Positions 26,146 through 35,216 are shown, counted from the first letter of the stretch. The stretch is 64,000 nt of DNA from RGIG5327 sp045612485 (GCA_045612485.1 JAZKZE010000084.1:1-64000), one strand, 5' to 3'. Numbers and translations: made by a program. The notes: a model not told the origin generated them from the letters alone.

Positions 26146-28068
26146 ATGGCACGGATAAAAAAAGATCTTTCAGATACTCCCGTATCCGTAAACGGAAAAG
26201 GCAGGAGCTCCCCCCGTACAAAAAAAAGTTCCGGGGAAGAAATGGATAAATTAAAAAATTATGAACCCACTTCCGATACCCGGCCTTTCCTCCGGATCGG
26301 TATCATTGCCTTTTTCATCATGGTATGCTATACGGTCATTGCTTTGCGTCTGTGGGAGCTGCAGATCCTTTCCGGCAGCAAATATCAGGAAAAAGCGGCA
26401 AGACAGTATGCCAGACAGATCCGGATACCGGCAGTGAGAGGAAGGATCTTTTCTTCCGATAATCAACTTCTTGCAGGCAACAAAGTATCCTATGATATTG
26501 TTTTTCATATTTCCGAAATGCGGCAATCCCCCAAATTTTATAAAAATGTGAAACATATCTACAAATGTGCCTCACAGGCTATGACCGTCATCGGCAGGAA
26601 AATGGATATAACGGAAAAGGATATCATTCACCGTATGACCATTTATCCGGGTATTCCCATGACCATCTGTAAAAACCTCACAGCAGTGGAACTTGCCCGT
26701 ATTACGGAAATGCAGCCGCCCATCCAGGGGCTGGAAGTGGTTCCTGTCCCGGGAAGATATTATCCCGGGAAAAGTTTTGCCGCCCACCTTATCGGTTATA
26801 CAGGAACAAGTGATCCGGGAACAGCAGAGGACAGAAGGGAATTTTTCTATTATCTTCCCGATCCGGTGGGACGCGCCGGAGTGGAAAAACTCTGCAATGA
26901 TGCGTTGCGCGGGGCTCCGGGAAAACGGCTTGTCATCGTGGACCACAGAGGCTTTGTCCATAAGGAGGCGGAAGCTCCCCAGAAAGCGGAAAACGGTTCG
27001 GATGTCGTGCTTACGATCAATGCAAAGGCCCAGAAGATCGCAGAAAACCTTCTTGCAGGAAAAAGAGGGGCGATCACTGTACTTGATGCCAATACGGGGG
27101 AGATCATTGCCATGGCATCAGCCCCCTCTTACGATCTGAATGAATTTATACCCCGGATCTCTTCAAAAAAATATAAAGCACTTTTATACCATCCGGGTCA
27201 ACCCTTCCTCAACCGCAGTGCATTCGGTTCCTATATGCCCGGATCAGTGATCAAACCTCTTGTGGCAATGGCACTGCTTCAATCGGGAAAGAAAGAGAAG
27301 GATGATACGATCCGCTGTGACGGCTACACCCCCATTGCAGAAGCAAAGATCAAGTGTACCGCCTATCTGCGCGGCGGGCACGGTAAACTGGATCTTGCGC
27401 GTGCCATTGAATTATCCTGCAATGATTATTTTATCGAAGCGGGCAAAATACTTGGGATCCATACCATTTCCTCTTTCTTTTCTTCATGCGGTATCGGTAA
27501 AAAATCCGGATTTCTTCTTTCGGAACGTTCCGGCCGCCTTCCCGATCCGAAAAGATACCGGAACTGGAATATTTATGATACAGCCCTTGTTTCCATCGGT
27601 CAGGGCAAAATTGAAATAACCCCGCTTCAGGCAGCACTTTACACAGCAGCCATCGCCAATGGAGGCACATTATACAAACCTATTCTTGTAAAAAATATAA
27701 AAGAGGAAAACGGCAGGGAACTTTTCAGTGCCGCACCGGAAAAAAACGGGCATCTTCCGGTATCATCCTCCGTTATTGATGCGGTAAAACAGGGAATGTT
27801 CCAGGCTGTCCACTCTTCCATGGGAAGTGCAAGGAGATCAAGAAACAGTTTTATTTCCCTGTCCGGCAAAACTGGTACAGCAGAAGTCGGTCCTAAGAAT
27901 GCCCGCTATAAAAATACCTGGTTTATCGGCTTCGGCACTGTTCCTGCGGACGGCAAAAGGAAAAAGGCAACCACTTACGCTATTTCCATACTTATCACCC
28001 ATGGAGAATCCGGAGGCCTCACCTGCGCCCCCCTTGCCAGAGAATTTTTTGAACGATTTCTGCAATGA
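26146..28068 (+). CDS. mrdA: penicillin-binding protein 2 (elongation transpeptidase)
   Basis: A 640-residue class B PBP. A cytoplasmic tail and one membrane helix (~49-70) lead into the PBP dimerisation region (IPAVRGRIFSSDNQLLA). The transpeptidase domain has all three motifs: SVIK (Ser367, Lys370), SCN in IELSCNDYF, and SGKTGTAEVG. It crosslinks septum-independent peptidoglycan with the Rod complex. It starts 3 nt after mreD, so translation is probably coupled. The extended ~45-residue basic N-terminal tail is longer than in E. coli PBP2. No rodA or mreB follows. A strong terminator ends the operon. Confidence 0.92.
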   Translation: MARIKKDLSDTPVSVNGKGRSSPRTKKSSGEEMDKLKNYEPTSDTRPFLRIGIIAFFIMVCYTVIALRLWELQILSGSKYQEKAARQYARQIRIPAVRGRIFSSDNQLLAGNKVSYDIVFHISEMRQSPKFYKNVKHIYKCASQAMTVIGRKMDITEKDIIHRMTIYPGIPMTICKNLTAVELARITEMQPPIQGLEVVPVPGRYYPGKSFAAHLIGYTGTSDPGTAEDRREFFYYLPDPVGRAGVEKLCNDALRGAPGKRLVIVDHRGFVHKEAEAPQKAENGSDVVLTINAKAQKIAENLLAGKRGAITVLDANTGEIIAMASAPSYDLNEFIPRISSKKYKALLYHPGQPFLNRSAFGSYMPGSVIKPLVAMALLQSGKKEKDDTIRCDGYTPIAEAKIKCTAYLRGGHGKLDLARAIELSCNDYFIEAGKILGIHTISSFFSSCGIGKKSGFLLSERSGRLPDPKRYRNWNIYDTALVSIGQGKIEITPLQAALYTAAIANGGTLYKPILVKNIKEENGRELFSAAPEKNGHLPVSSSVIDAVKQGMFQAVHSSMGSARRSRNSFISLSGKTGTAEVGPKNARYKNTWFIGFGTVPADGKRKKATTYAISILITHGESGGLTCAPLAREFFERFLQ

Positions 28069-28074
28069 CCGCAT

Positions 28075-28115
28075 AAAAAAAGGATCCGTCTCATTCTGAA
28101 ACAGATCCTTTTTTT
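28075..28115. terminator. Rho-independent terminator after the mre-PBP2 operon
   Basis: A 12-bp perfect stem (28075-28086 with 28104-28115) whose 3' arm ends in a T-run. The A-run on the other side allows use by the converging trpB2 transcript too. Confidence 0.85.
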
Positions 28116-28139
28116 CTTTACTGTACGGAAAACTTCAAC

Positions 28140-29555
28140 TTATTTTCCCACAAGATCAAGTTTATCCAGACTTACAGCAAGTTCTTCATCGGTGGGGATG
28201 TAATCCCCCATTTTCCCGTCATTGAACTTACCATAGGAAACCATATCAAAGTACCCCGTTCCGGTAAGACCGAAAAGAATGGTTTCCGCTTTGTTCTCCT
28301 CACGGCAGCGGATGGCTTCTTTGATGGCAACACAAATGGCATGACTGCTTTCCGGTGCAGGAAGAGTTCCTTCCGTACGGGCAAAGAGTCTGGCGGCTTC
28401 AAAGACTTTTGTCTGTTCCACAGTGGTAGCTTCGATGAGATGGTCATCATAAAGCTGGGATACCACAGGACTCATGCCGTGATAACGCAAGCCGCCGGAG
28501 TGACTGGCTGCCGGCATAAAGGAACTGCCCAGAGTGTACATTTTTGCAAGCGGACAGATCCTGCCGGTATCGCAGTAGTCATAAGCATATCTTCCTCTCG
28601 TCAGGCTGGGACAGGAGGCAGGTTCCACGGCAATGAAACGGTAATCTTCCTCGCCGCGCAGTTTGGCTCCCATGAAAGGGGAAATGAGTCCGCCCACATT
28701 GGAACCGCCGCCGGCACAGCCGATGATCACATCCGGCTTGATACCGTACTTATCCATGGCAGCTTTTGCTTCAAGTCCGATAATACTCTGATGCAGAAGC
28801 ACCTGGGTGAGAACAGATCCCAGAACGTACCGGCAGGAAGGTGTATTCATTGCCTTTTCCACCGCTTCGGAAATAGCGCAGCCCAGACTTCCCACTGTGC
28901 CGGGGAATTCTTCCAAAATCTTCCTGCCCGCTTCCGTTGTCATGGAAGGGGAAGGAGTCACATCTGCGCCATAAGTACGCATGACTTCCCGGCGGAAAGG
29001 CTTCTGTTCATAGGAACATTTCACCATATATACATGGCAATCCAGTCCGAAAAAGGCACACGCCATGGAGAGAGCTGTTCCCCACTGTCCTGCACCGGTT
29101 TCGGTAGTGACACTTTTCAATCCCTGTTTTTTAGCGTAATAAGCCTGGGCAATGGCTGAATTGAGCTTATGGCTTCCGGAGGTATTGTTCCCTTCGAATT
29201 TATAATAGATCTTTGCGGGAGTGTTCAGGGCTTTTTCAAGGAAGTACGCACGCACCAAGGGGGCGGGACGGTACATCTTGTAAAAATTGAACACGTCATC
29301 CGGAATGGGGAAATATGCGGTCGTATCATCCAGTTCCTGCTGAACGAGATCTTCGCAGAAGACTTTTCCCAGTTCCTCTGCGGTGATGGGCTGCATGGTG
29401 GCAGGATTCAGCAGGGGAGCAGGTTTGTTTTTCATATCAGCACGGACATTGTACCATGCGCGGGGCAATTCATCTTCAGGCAGATAGATCTTGTAAGGGA
29501 TCTCCTGTGTTTTTGTCACTGTTTTACAATTTTTTTTCATTTCTTCCATACTCAT
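28140..29555 (-). CDS. trpB: tryptophan synthase beta chain, TrpB2 type
   Basis: A 471-residue PLP enzyme converting indole plus serine to tryptophan. The length and the N-terminal extension (YLPEDELPRAWYNV) mark the TrpB2 branch rather than the ~400-residue TrpB1. The Schiff-base lysine is in GSHKLNSA (Lys130), with TTETGAGQWG and the phosphate-binding GCAGGGSN. GGGAGGG precedes the ATG. No trpA is nearby, as is usual for TrpB2, which may salvage free indole; in a gut setting that would be indole from other microbes. It is controlled by the attenuator at 29617-29757. Confidence 0.93.
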   Translation of the reverse strand: MSMEEMKKNCKTVTKTQEIPYKIYLPEDELPRAWYNVRADMKNKPAPLLNPATMQPITAEELGKVFCEDLVQQELDDTTAYFPIPDDVFNFYKMYRPAPLVRAYFLEKALNTPAKIYYKFEGNNTSGSHKLNSAIAQAYYAKKQGLKSVTTETGAGQWGTALSMACAFFGLDCHVYMVKCSYEQKPFRREVMRTYGADVTPSPSMTTEAGRKILEEFPGTVGSLGCAISEAVEKAMNTPSCRYVLGSVLTQVLLHQSIIGLEAKAAMDKYGIKPDVIIGCAGGGSNVGGLISPFMGAKLRGEEDYRFIAVEPASCPSLTRGRYAYDYCDTGRICPLAKMYTLGSSFMPAASHSGGLRYHGMSPVVSQLYDDHLIEATTVEQTKVFEAARLFARTEGTLPAPESSHAICVAIKEAIRCREENKAETILFGLTGTGYFDMVSYGKFNDGKMGDYIPTDEELAVSLDKLDLVGK

Positions 29556-29573
29556 TTTTTAGCCCTCCCTGAA

Positions 29574-29610
29574 TAAAAACACCCCTTCCGGCTCTTTTTC
29601 CGCAAGGGGT
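29574..29610 (-). terminator. second terminator-like hairpin in the trpB2 leader
   Basis: A 7-bp stem (ACCCCTT/AAGGGGT) extended by 3 bp after a mismatch, then GTTTTTATT on the minus strand. It lies between the main attenuator and the trpB2 ribosome-binding site, so it could form a tandem attenuation step or an mRNA 5' cap hairpin. Confidence 0.55.
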
Positions 29611-29616
29611 TCCGTT

Positions 29617-29654
29617 AAAAAAAAACGCGGATCAAACATCCTTGTCCGATCCGC
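29617..29654 (-). terminator. trp attenuator terminator
   Basis: On the minus strand a GCGGATC/GATCCGC stem (29627-29633 with 29648-29654) and 14-nt loop are followed by nine U residues (29617-29625). An alternative pairing of 29695-29700 with 29653-29658 (GCCATG/CATGGC) would invade the stem and act as antiterminator when ribosomes stall at the leader Trp codons. Confidence 0.85.
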
Positions 29655-29676
29655 CATGACTGCTTGCTGCTTTTTT

Positions 29677-29757
29677 TTACGCAAAAACCCCGGCCATGGC
29701 ATAAGTACGCCAACGCCAGAAAAAGAAAGAAGAGTTGTTCATCGTATAAGTTTTCAT
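29677..29757 (-). CDS. trpL: trp leader peptide (26 aa)
   Basis: The 26-codon frame reads MKTYTMNNSS then FFFWRWRTY and ends AMAGVFA-stop. Two Trp codons separated by one Arg codon lie just before the attenuator structure, the classic arrangement for ribosome-mediated attenuation of a tryptophan gene. The ATG begins about 10 nt after the -10 hexamer, so the transcript would be almost leaderless and no Shine-Dalgarno is visible. A second ATG at 29742 is an alternative start. Confidence 0.85.
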   Translation of the reverse strand: MKTYTMNNSSFFFWRWRTYAMAGVFA

Positions 29758-29766
29758 AATGGGAAT

Positions 29767-29795
29767 AATTTACACGGGAAAGAAAAATTTGTCAA
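29767..29795 (-). promoter_or_regulatory. promoter of trpL-trpB2
   Basis: Minus-strand TTGACA (29790-29795), 17-bp spacer, TAAATT (29767-29772). Transcription should start at about 29760, only a few bases before the leader-peptide ATG. Confidence 0.7.
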
Positions 29796-29841
29796 GGCAT
29801 TTTTTGATTTTTTTTCATTTTTTCTTTCTTTATTCCTGTGT

Positions 29842-29866
29842 TATACTGTGGAAAGAATCTCTTTCC
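29842..29866 (+). promoter_or_regulatory. -10 element and adjacent inverted repeat upstream of apgM
   Basis: TATACT at 29842-29847 is a good -10; the -35 is poor. An inverted repeat GGAAAGA-ATC-TCTTTCC follows at about 29850-29866, around the expected transcription start, where a repressor could bind. Confidence 0.4.
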
Positions 29867-29913
29867 CGTGGTATATTAATAGGATGAATAACAAAAACAA
29901 TGCGGAGAAAACT

Positions 29914-31224
29914 ATGAGCAATTTTGAAAGTATGTCCGATGCCGCCATTGAGGAAGGCATGAAAAAAATAAAAGAATTTGCAGCCGGTATCTGCAAAGAA
30001 GATTATAAAAACAAAACCGTCATCTTCCTTGCAGACGGCATGGCAGATGAAAGTTTGCCTGAACTTTCCGGAAAGACCCCTGTGGAAGCGGTGGATACCC
30101 CTTATCTGGACAGTATCGCAAAAAACGGGGCAAGCGGAACATTCCTCACTCTTCCCGAAGGCTTTCCCACCTCCTCCGACGCTGCCAATATGTCGGTAAT
30201 GGGATACAGTCTTGCGCAATTCTATCCGGGAAGAGGTCCAATCGAAGCGGAAAGTCAGGGGATCGAACTCAAGGAAGATGATATTGCCTGGAGATGCAAT
30301 GTCGTTTATTCTGAAGGCGGGACAAAGGGGATTCTGCGGGATTATTCCGCAGGGCATATTTCCAATGAAGTATCCTCTCAGCTTATCGCCGATCTGAAAA
30401 AACACTTTGATTCCGATAAAGTAACGTTCCATCCCGGGGTGAGTTACCGCAATCTCCTTGTGCTTCACGGTAAAGAATTCAGCAGCAATGTAGATTATTA
30501 CAAGCCGGATTCCTCCCAGGATATTGCTGTAAAAGATCTCCCCTATACAGCTCTTGACGATTCAAAGGAAGCCGCCCATACGGTGGAATTCATCAATGAT
30601 CTTGTAGAGAAAGCCTCTGCCTTCCTTGCGGCACATCCGCTGAACAGAGGTGTCAAATCCCCGGCAAATATGATCTGGCCCTGGAGTCCGGGTAAAAAGC
30701 CTTCCTTCACATCGTTTACAGAGAAGTACGAAGGAAAGACCGGGGCAGTCATCAGCGCGGTGGATGTGATCAAGGGGATCGCAAAATGTGCAAAAATGGA
30801 TGTGATCGAGGTAGCCGGGGCAACCGGCTTTACCGATACAAATTACGAAGGGAAAGCCCTTGCCGCCCTGAAAGCATTAAAAGAACATGATATGGTATAT
30901 CTGCATGTGGAAGCTATTGACGAGTGTTCCCATCTGGGCGATCTTCAGCAGAAGATGTTTGCCATTTCCCAGTTTGAAAACCGTCTGGTCAAACCGGTGA
31001 TGGAAGCCTTGAAAGGCTGTGATGTGACCTTTGCCATTCTTCCCGATCATCCTGTTCCAATCCATGAAAGAGCCCACACAAGGACTCCCGTACCGGTTGC
31101 TGTATGTGGAAAAAACATCAAACCGGATAATGTGGAAAAATACGGCGAAAGTTTTGTTAAAAACGGTTCTCTTGGAGCCATGTCCGGCGAAGAGTTCATG
31201 CGTCTGGTTCTGGGATTGAAGTAA
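29914..31224 (+). CDS. apgM: 2,3-bisphosphoglycerate-independent phosphoglycerate mutase, ApgM type
   Basis: A 436-residue alkaline-phosphatase-superfamily enzyme interconverting 2- and 3-phosphoglycerate in glycolysis. VIFLADGMADE carries the first metal-binding aspartate, PTSSDAANMSVMGY holds the phosphorylated serine region, and the C-terminal DHPVPIHERAHT holds metal ligands. This is the archaeal/bacterial ApgM form of about 400-440 residues, not the 510-residue GpmI. The start at 29914 follows GGAG; an upstream in-frame ATG (29884) has a weak site. Divergent from trpB2. Confidence 0.88.
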   Translation: MSNFESMSDAAIEEGMKKIKEFAAGICKEDYKNKTVIFLADGMADESLPELSGKTPVEAVDTPYLDSIAKNGASGTFLTLPEGFPTSSDAANMSVMGYSLAQFYPGRGPIEAESQGIELKEDDIAWRCNVVYSEGGTKGILRDYSAGHISNEVSSQLIADLKKHFDSDKVTFHPGVSYRNLLVLHGKEFSSNVDYYKPDSSQDIAVKDLPYTALDDSKEAAHTVEFINDLVEKASAFLAAHPLNRGVKSPANMIWPWSPGKKPSFTSFTEKYEGKTGAVISAVDVIKGIAKCAKMDVIEVAGATGFTDTNYEGKALAALKALKEHDMVYLHVEAIDECSHLGDLQQKMFAISQFENRLVKPVMEALKGCDVTFAILPDHPVPIHERAHTRTPVPVAVCGKNIKPDNVEKYGESFVKNGSLGAMSGEEFMRLVLGLK

Positions 31225-31256
31225 GAAATCCCGCATTTCACAATAAAAAAAGCATA

Positions 31257-31296
31257 AAAAAATCTCTGCTCTTTTCTTGAAGAGCAGAGATTTTTT
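31257..31296. terminator. bidirectional terminator between apgM and MscS genes
   Basis: A 17-bp perfect stem (31257-31273 with 31280-31296), 6-nt loop, A-tract on one side and T-tract on the other. It serves both converging genes. Confidence 0.9.
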
Positions 31297-31350
31297 ATTC
31301 TGTAAATGATCTTTCCGACGGCAAACGCATACCGGAAAAGATGAAATTTC

Positions 31351-32271
31351 TTACTTGTCTTCCTTATTGACAAAAGTAATGACTCTCTGGGGGAAGGGAA
31401 TATTGAATCCGCCGCCCTCAATGGTGCCTTTAAGCTGTTCTTTCACCATCCAGTAAGCATCCCAGTATTTGTCATTGGAAACCCAGAAACGCAAGTTGAG
31501 CTGTACGGAACTTTCTGCCAGTTCAGCCACCAGAACCTGAGGAGCAGGATCTTTAAGGATGATCTCATTATTTTCCAGCATTGCCTGAAGTGTTTTCAGT
31601 ACAGCGGGAAGATCATCCCCGTAAGCGACCCTTACACCGATATCCGCACGCCTTGTGGCATTGCGGGAGTAGTTGGTGACCGGTCCGCCGAAAATCGCTG
31701 AATTGGGAACAGAAACAAAGATACCGTCAACGGTTTTGAGAGTTGTGGTGAAAAGTCCGATCTCTTCAATGGTACCGCTGACAGCTCCGCTGGTAATGAA
31801 ATCCCCGGTCTTGTAGGGACGAAGGATCATAAGCATGACTCCGGCGGCAACATTACTGAGAGAGTCTTTCATGGCAAGACCGATAGTCAAACCGGCAGCA
31901 CCGAGAACCGTGACGATACTTGCTGTATTGACGCCGAAAAGATCAAGGATGACCAGGACGGCAAGCAGCCAGATCACGATTCTGGTGATGTTGAAAAATA
32001 CTTTGTAAAGAGATTCATCCACCGCGGCGATCTTTTTGGGAGGATCGAGAATGAGTTTCTTTGCGATCCGGACACAAATACTTGCAATAACCAGTGTCAC
32101 AAGGGCAAGAAGCACACTTTTTCCGAATTTCAGAATGAGGTCATCATAAGCTGCCCACATTCCGCAGAGCGTTTCGATAAAAGAGCAGTTTTCCTTTGCG
32201 GGACAGGCTTCCGCCCCTTTTTTTACAGCTGCGGCTGTCTGGGCAGCGATCAATGTAAATACAGTTCCCAT
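31351..32271 (-). CDS. small-conductance mechanosensitive channel (MscS family)
   Basis: A 306-residue MscS homologue with three membrane helices. The pore-lining TM3 is VTVLGAAGLTIGLAMKDSLSN (Gly/Ala-packed, with the following ...NVAAGVMLMILRPYKTGDFI beta entry), then the cytoplasmic beta and alpha/beta vestibule domains (VPNSAIFGGPVTNYSRN). It opens on membrane tension to relieve osmotic stress. The ~45-residue N-terminal part before TM1 contains two cysteines (CPAKENC) and may be a cleaved or periplasmic extension. Single gene. Confidence 0.9.
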   Translation of the reverse strand: MGTVFTLIAAQTAAAVKKGAEACPAKENCSFIETLCGMWAAYDDLILKFGKSVLLALVTLVIASICVRIAKKLILDPPKKIAAVDESLYKVFFNITRIVIWLLAVLVILDLFGVNTASIVTVLGAAGLTIGLAMKDSLSNVAAGVMLMILRPYKTGDFITSGAVSGTIEEIGLFTTTLKTVDGIFVSVPNSAIFGGPVTNYSRNATRRADIGVRVAYGDDLPAVLKTLQAMLENNEIILKDPAPQVLVAELAESSVQLNLRFWVSNDKYWDAYWMVKEQLKGTIEGGGFNIPFPQRVITFVNKEDK

Positions 32272-32333
32272 CTTTTTCCGTTCTTTTTTGTTTTATTTTG
32301 AGGAAGGTGGATAACTTCTTTTTCTGCCGGTAC

Positions 32334-34166
32334 TTATTTTTTCACGCTGTACACAGCAGATACTTTATCAATATCAGCAACATCTCCGGACAAAGTGAAG
32401 ATAAAGGAGCTGTGATAGCTGCCTTCTTTCAAAACATACTCTGCCTTGAAGGTCTGCCATTTATCAGTAAGAGAGAACGCCCGTACTGTGGGGTTTTTTG
32501 CACTGCTGACCGCAAGGGAGAGATTTCCTTTTCCTCTGGCGACAACAGTTACAGTAAGTTTACACTCTTTTTTCCGCAGATTGTAGATATTCTGGTAGAA
32601 GGTCATCCCTTTGGTAAGACGGACGAAAGAAACATTGCCTTCTTTCATTGCCTTTGCCACACCTTTGCGGAAGTCCCAGATATAGGGAACAATTTCCCCT
32701 TTGGCATTTTTCTTTCCGGGAACAGTATAATCCATATCCCGGTTGGAAAGCATTTCATTTCCCATAAGCAATTCACGGACTCTTACACTGGAACCTGCGG
32801 CAAAAGCACCGTCTTCACCCGGTTTACGGTTGGAACCGTGTTCGGCACGGGTACCGTTGATCATCTCTTTATCTTTGCCGGGAACGTTGTTATAGGCAGA
32901 ATATACCGATGTGGGAGAACAGACGGTATCAATGAATCCAACAGAGAAAACAACAGGGCATTTGATGAGTCTTGCAAAGTTTGCCACATCAAAGTAAGCG
33001 GAATTTTCCTTTGCTTTGGCGGGCTCGACTTTGGCATATCTGCTTCTCAGGAGTTTGGGCCAGCCTTCTTTCTGGTTATTGTCAGCACCGCGGTGGTCTG
33101 CCATGGCAGGACCGCCGGGACATGCAAGAGTAATATCCTTATCCAGAGCTGCGGCAACGATGGTCTGGCATCCACCGAAACTGGGTCCTGCGGCAATCAG
33201 ATCTTTTCCGTTCCATTCGGGACGGCTCTTCAGGTAATCCAGGGAGCGGACGATACGCAGAAAGATCTTTCTCGGAGCATATTTTTCTTTATCATGGATA
33301 TTGTTATACTGGTAGTTGGCAATATCAGGACGTTTTCTCAAAGCAGCTTTCTCCTTGCTGTCCCGGATAAAGTTTTTGGTATCATGGATATTCATGGCAA
33401 AGACCATGACATCTCTGTACACTGCTTCGGTCACAGCGGGACTGGAACCGATCCAGCTGGCTCCGCCGAAAGTGATTTTGGCAGGAAGTTTCTTTCTTGC
33501 AGAGTAACGGGGAATGGTAAGGATACCGGCGGCGTTCACTTCCCCGTCTTCGATCCTTACATCATAGATCTTTACAAGATTTTTATTTTCCGCATTGTAA
33601 AATTCTGTTGCTTCACGGCAGGTGATCTTCGGAGTACGGGCGCGGAGTTTTTTGATCTCATTTGCCCAGTATGTTTCAAAATCAGCAGGCATCTTTGTTC
33701 CGGAAACGATCTTGAGGGGCTCCACGCCGGCTCCGGCAAAACGGGTAATGGCTCTGCCTTTGAGATCTTTATAATCTTTGGCAGTGAGAGTAAGGAGCAT
33801 AAAACCGGGTCTGTCCAGTTTTCCTTCGATGATAACAGGTTCTTTACCGGATACAATGGAACCTTTTTTCCTGAATCCGCCGTCCCCTTCAAGCACATAG
33901 TCGATCTTTACATTTTCAAGGATCTGCACGGTGGAAAGAGCTTCATCCATATACTTTACACTTTCGGGCTGAACCATCCATACTTTGAAACGGATCGTTT
34001 CCCCCTGTTTGTAAAGGGCATTATCCCTTTCTGCATAAGCAATGATCTTTGCCGGGACCTTTGCCTGTGCGACACTCTTTTTTGCTTTAACTGCACCACT
34101 TGCCCCGTAGGAGGCAAAAAGCAGCGTTCCCGCGATCAATGCGGACATTACGTTGTAAAGTTTCAT
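32334..34166 (-). CDS. secreted acetyl esterase, CE7 (acetylxylan esterase/cephalosporin deacetylase) type
   Basis: A 610-residue exported protein (signal MKLYNVMSALIAGTLLFAS ending near ASGA). An N-terminal beta domain precedes an alpha/beta-hydrolase domain. GPSFGG contains the nucleophile serine, GFIDTVCSPTSVYSAYN carries the acid aspartate, and EHGSN the histidine, as in CE7. A C-terminal beta domain follows. It should remove acetyl groups from xylan or short xylo-oligosaccharides outside the cytoplasm. The start at 34166 follows GAAAGGA. Ordinary CE7 enzymes are ~320 residues, so the flanking domains are extra. Confidence 0.82.
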   Translation of the reverse strand: MKLYNVMSALIAGTLLFASYGASGAVKAKKSVAQAKVPAKIIAYAERDNALYKQGETIRFKVWMVQPESVKYMDEALSTVQILENVKIDYVLEGDGGFRKKGSIVSGKEPVIIEGKLDRPGFMLLTLTAKDYKDLKGRAITRFAGAGVEPLKIVSGTKMPADFETYWANEIKKLRARTPKITCREATEFYNAENKNLVKIYDVRIEDGEVNAAGILTIPRYSARKKLPAKITFGGASWIGSSPAVTEAVYRDVMVFAMNIHDTKNFIRDSKEKAALRKRPDIANYQYNNIHDKEKYAPRKIFLRIVRSLDYLKSRPEWNGKDLIAAGPSFGGCQTIVAAALDKDITLACPGGPAMADHRGADNNQKEGWPKLLRSRYAKVEPAKAKENSAYFDVANFARLIKCPVVFSVGFIDTVCSPTSVYSAYNNVPGKDKEMINGTRAEHGSNRKPGEDGAFAAGSSVRVRELLMGNEMLSNRDMDYTVPGKKNAKGEIVPYIWDFRKGVAKAMKEGNVSFVRLTKGMTFYQNIYNLRKKECKLTVTVVARGKGNLSLAVSSAKNPTVRAFSLTDKWQTFKAEYVLKEGSYHSSFIFTLSGDVADIDKVSAVYSVKK

Positions 34167-34302
34167 TTTTTTTCCTTTCTTTATATTATTTTGGAAATAT
34201 TCTGATTTCTGTTTCATGTTCTTATACTATAATACACAAAAAGCGGCATTTCAAGTTACAGCAACAGACGGAAGGAAAAATATTTCAAACTTTTTCCCTT
34301 CT

Positions 34303-34340
34303 AAAAAAAAACGGGGATCCCTGTCAGGCCCCCTCTGACG
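34303..34340 (-). terminator. terminator downstream of the 34389-35216 gene
   Basis: On the minus strand a GC-rich block (GGGG...CCCC arms, with an alternative GTCAG/CTGAC pairing) is directly followed by nine T residues (34303-34311). The exact stem is ambiguous. Confidence 0.6.
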
Positions 34341-34388
34341 GAATTGCCGCAGCCTCTCTGCGTGCATGATCAATGTCCGGAAAAACCT

Positions 34389-35216
34389 TTAATTTCTCTC
34401 CAGTTCTTCATCGCCATGATCTTTTATCCATTGCCGCAAATGATCCACAGCAGCTCCCCCCACATCTGCACAGCAGTTGGAACAGAAGATGATACCGTCG
34501 GTCTTCCCTTTTATCAGGTACTCCCGGTAAACTTCCAGTTCGAAATCGATCTCTTCGACGGTAAGAGCTTTTCCTTCTCCGTAATTCCAGATATAACAGC
34601 CGGTCATGTGTTTTTTACCCGGAGTCATTACCAGCATTTTATCAAGATCCTCCCGCAAAGAAGAGCGTTCGGCAGCAGTACGCATGTTCCAGTAAGTGAT
34701 CCCGTCAAATTCTTTCAAGTATTCTTCCACAGGCCAGACAAGACCTTTTTTGTACCAGACGACCCACAGATCCAGTTTCCGGGATAAAGAAGTGTGCAGC
34801 AGGGAACGTATTTTCCGCACCTCTTCCAGAGAGTATCTTGCCCACCGGGGATCTTCCGCCGTCCCTCTGCGGAAAAAATCATCAAAGACCGCCCCCACAA
34901 CATTGGGATATTTCTCCGCCTGACGGATCACCTCTTTTACATCGCTTGTGTCATCATTACGCAGACTGCTGGCATCCCCCAGTGCCGACCAGATGACTTT
35001 GGGGTTGTTTTTCATCTTTTCCGATTCGGCATCAAATGGGGGAAAAGGTTTTCCATTCATCACCACACGGAATATATTGGGTACATCCAGATATTCCGCA
35101 CCGGCAACGGCATCAAGGGTGTTGCCGTCAGGTACTTTCCAGCTTTTATTTGCGGAAACTTTCTGGTGACTCATCACATCCTGCCCCCAGATCCATAAAC
35201 ATTCTCTTAATTTCAT
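34389..35216 (-). CDS. hypothetical protein, possibly TIM-barrel
   Basis: A 275-residue soluble protein without signal peptide that I cannot name. Alternating beta/alpha pattern with acidic/aromatic strand ends (VVGAVFDDFFRRG, LDLWVVWYKKG, FDGITYWNMRTA, TGCYIWNYGEG, DGIIFCSNCCAD) suggests a small (beta/alpha)8 barrel related to glycosidases. The start at 35216 follows GGAG; an upstream in-frame extension to 35363 lacks a site and overlaps the tyrS promoter. Divergent from tyrS and followed by a terminator. Confidence 0.6.
   Translation of the reverse strand: MKLRECLWIWGQDVMSHQKVSANKSWKVPDGNTLDAVAGAEYLDVPNIFRVVMNGKPFPPFDAESEKMKNNPKVIWSALGDASSLRNDDTSDVKEVIRQAEKYPNVVGAVFDDFFRRGTAEDPRWARYSLEEVRKIRSLLHTSLSRKLDLWVVWYKKGLVWPVEEYLKEFDGITYWNMRTAAERSSLREDLDKMLVMTPGKKHMTGCYIWNYGEGKALTVEEIDFELEVYREYLIKGKTDGIIFCSNCCADVGGAAVDHLRQWIKDHGDEELERN

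Noticed and set aside
32298..34205. Long plus-strand frame opposite the CE7 esterase
   Set aside because: The minus-strand protein has a signal peptide and catalytic motifs; the plus frame has no recognisable domain.
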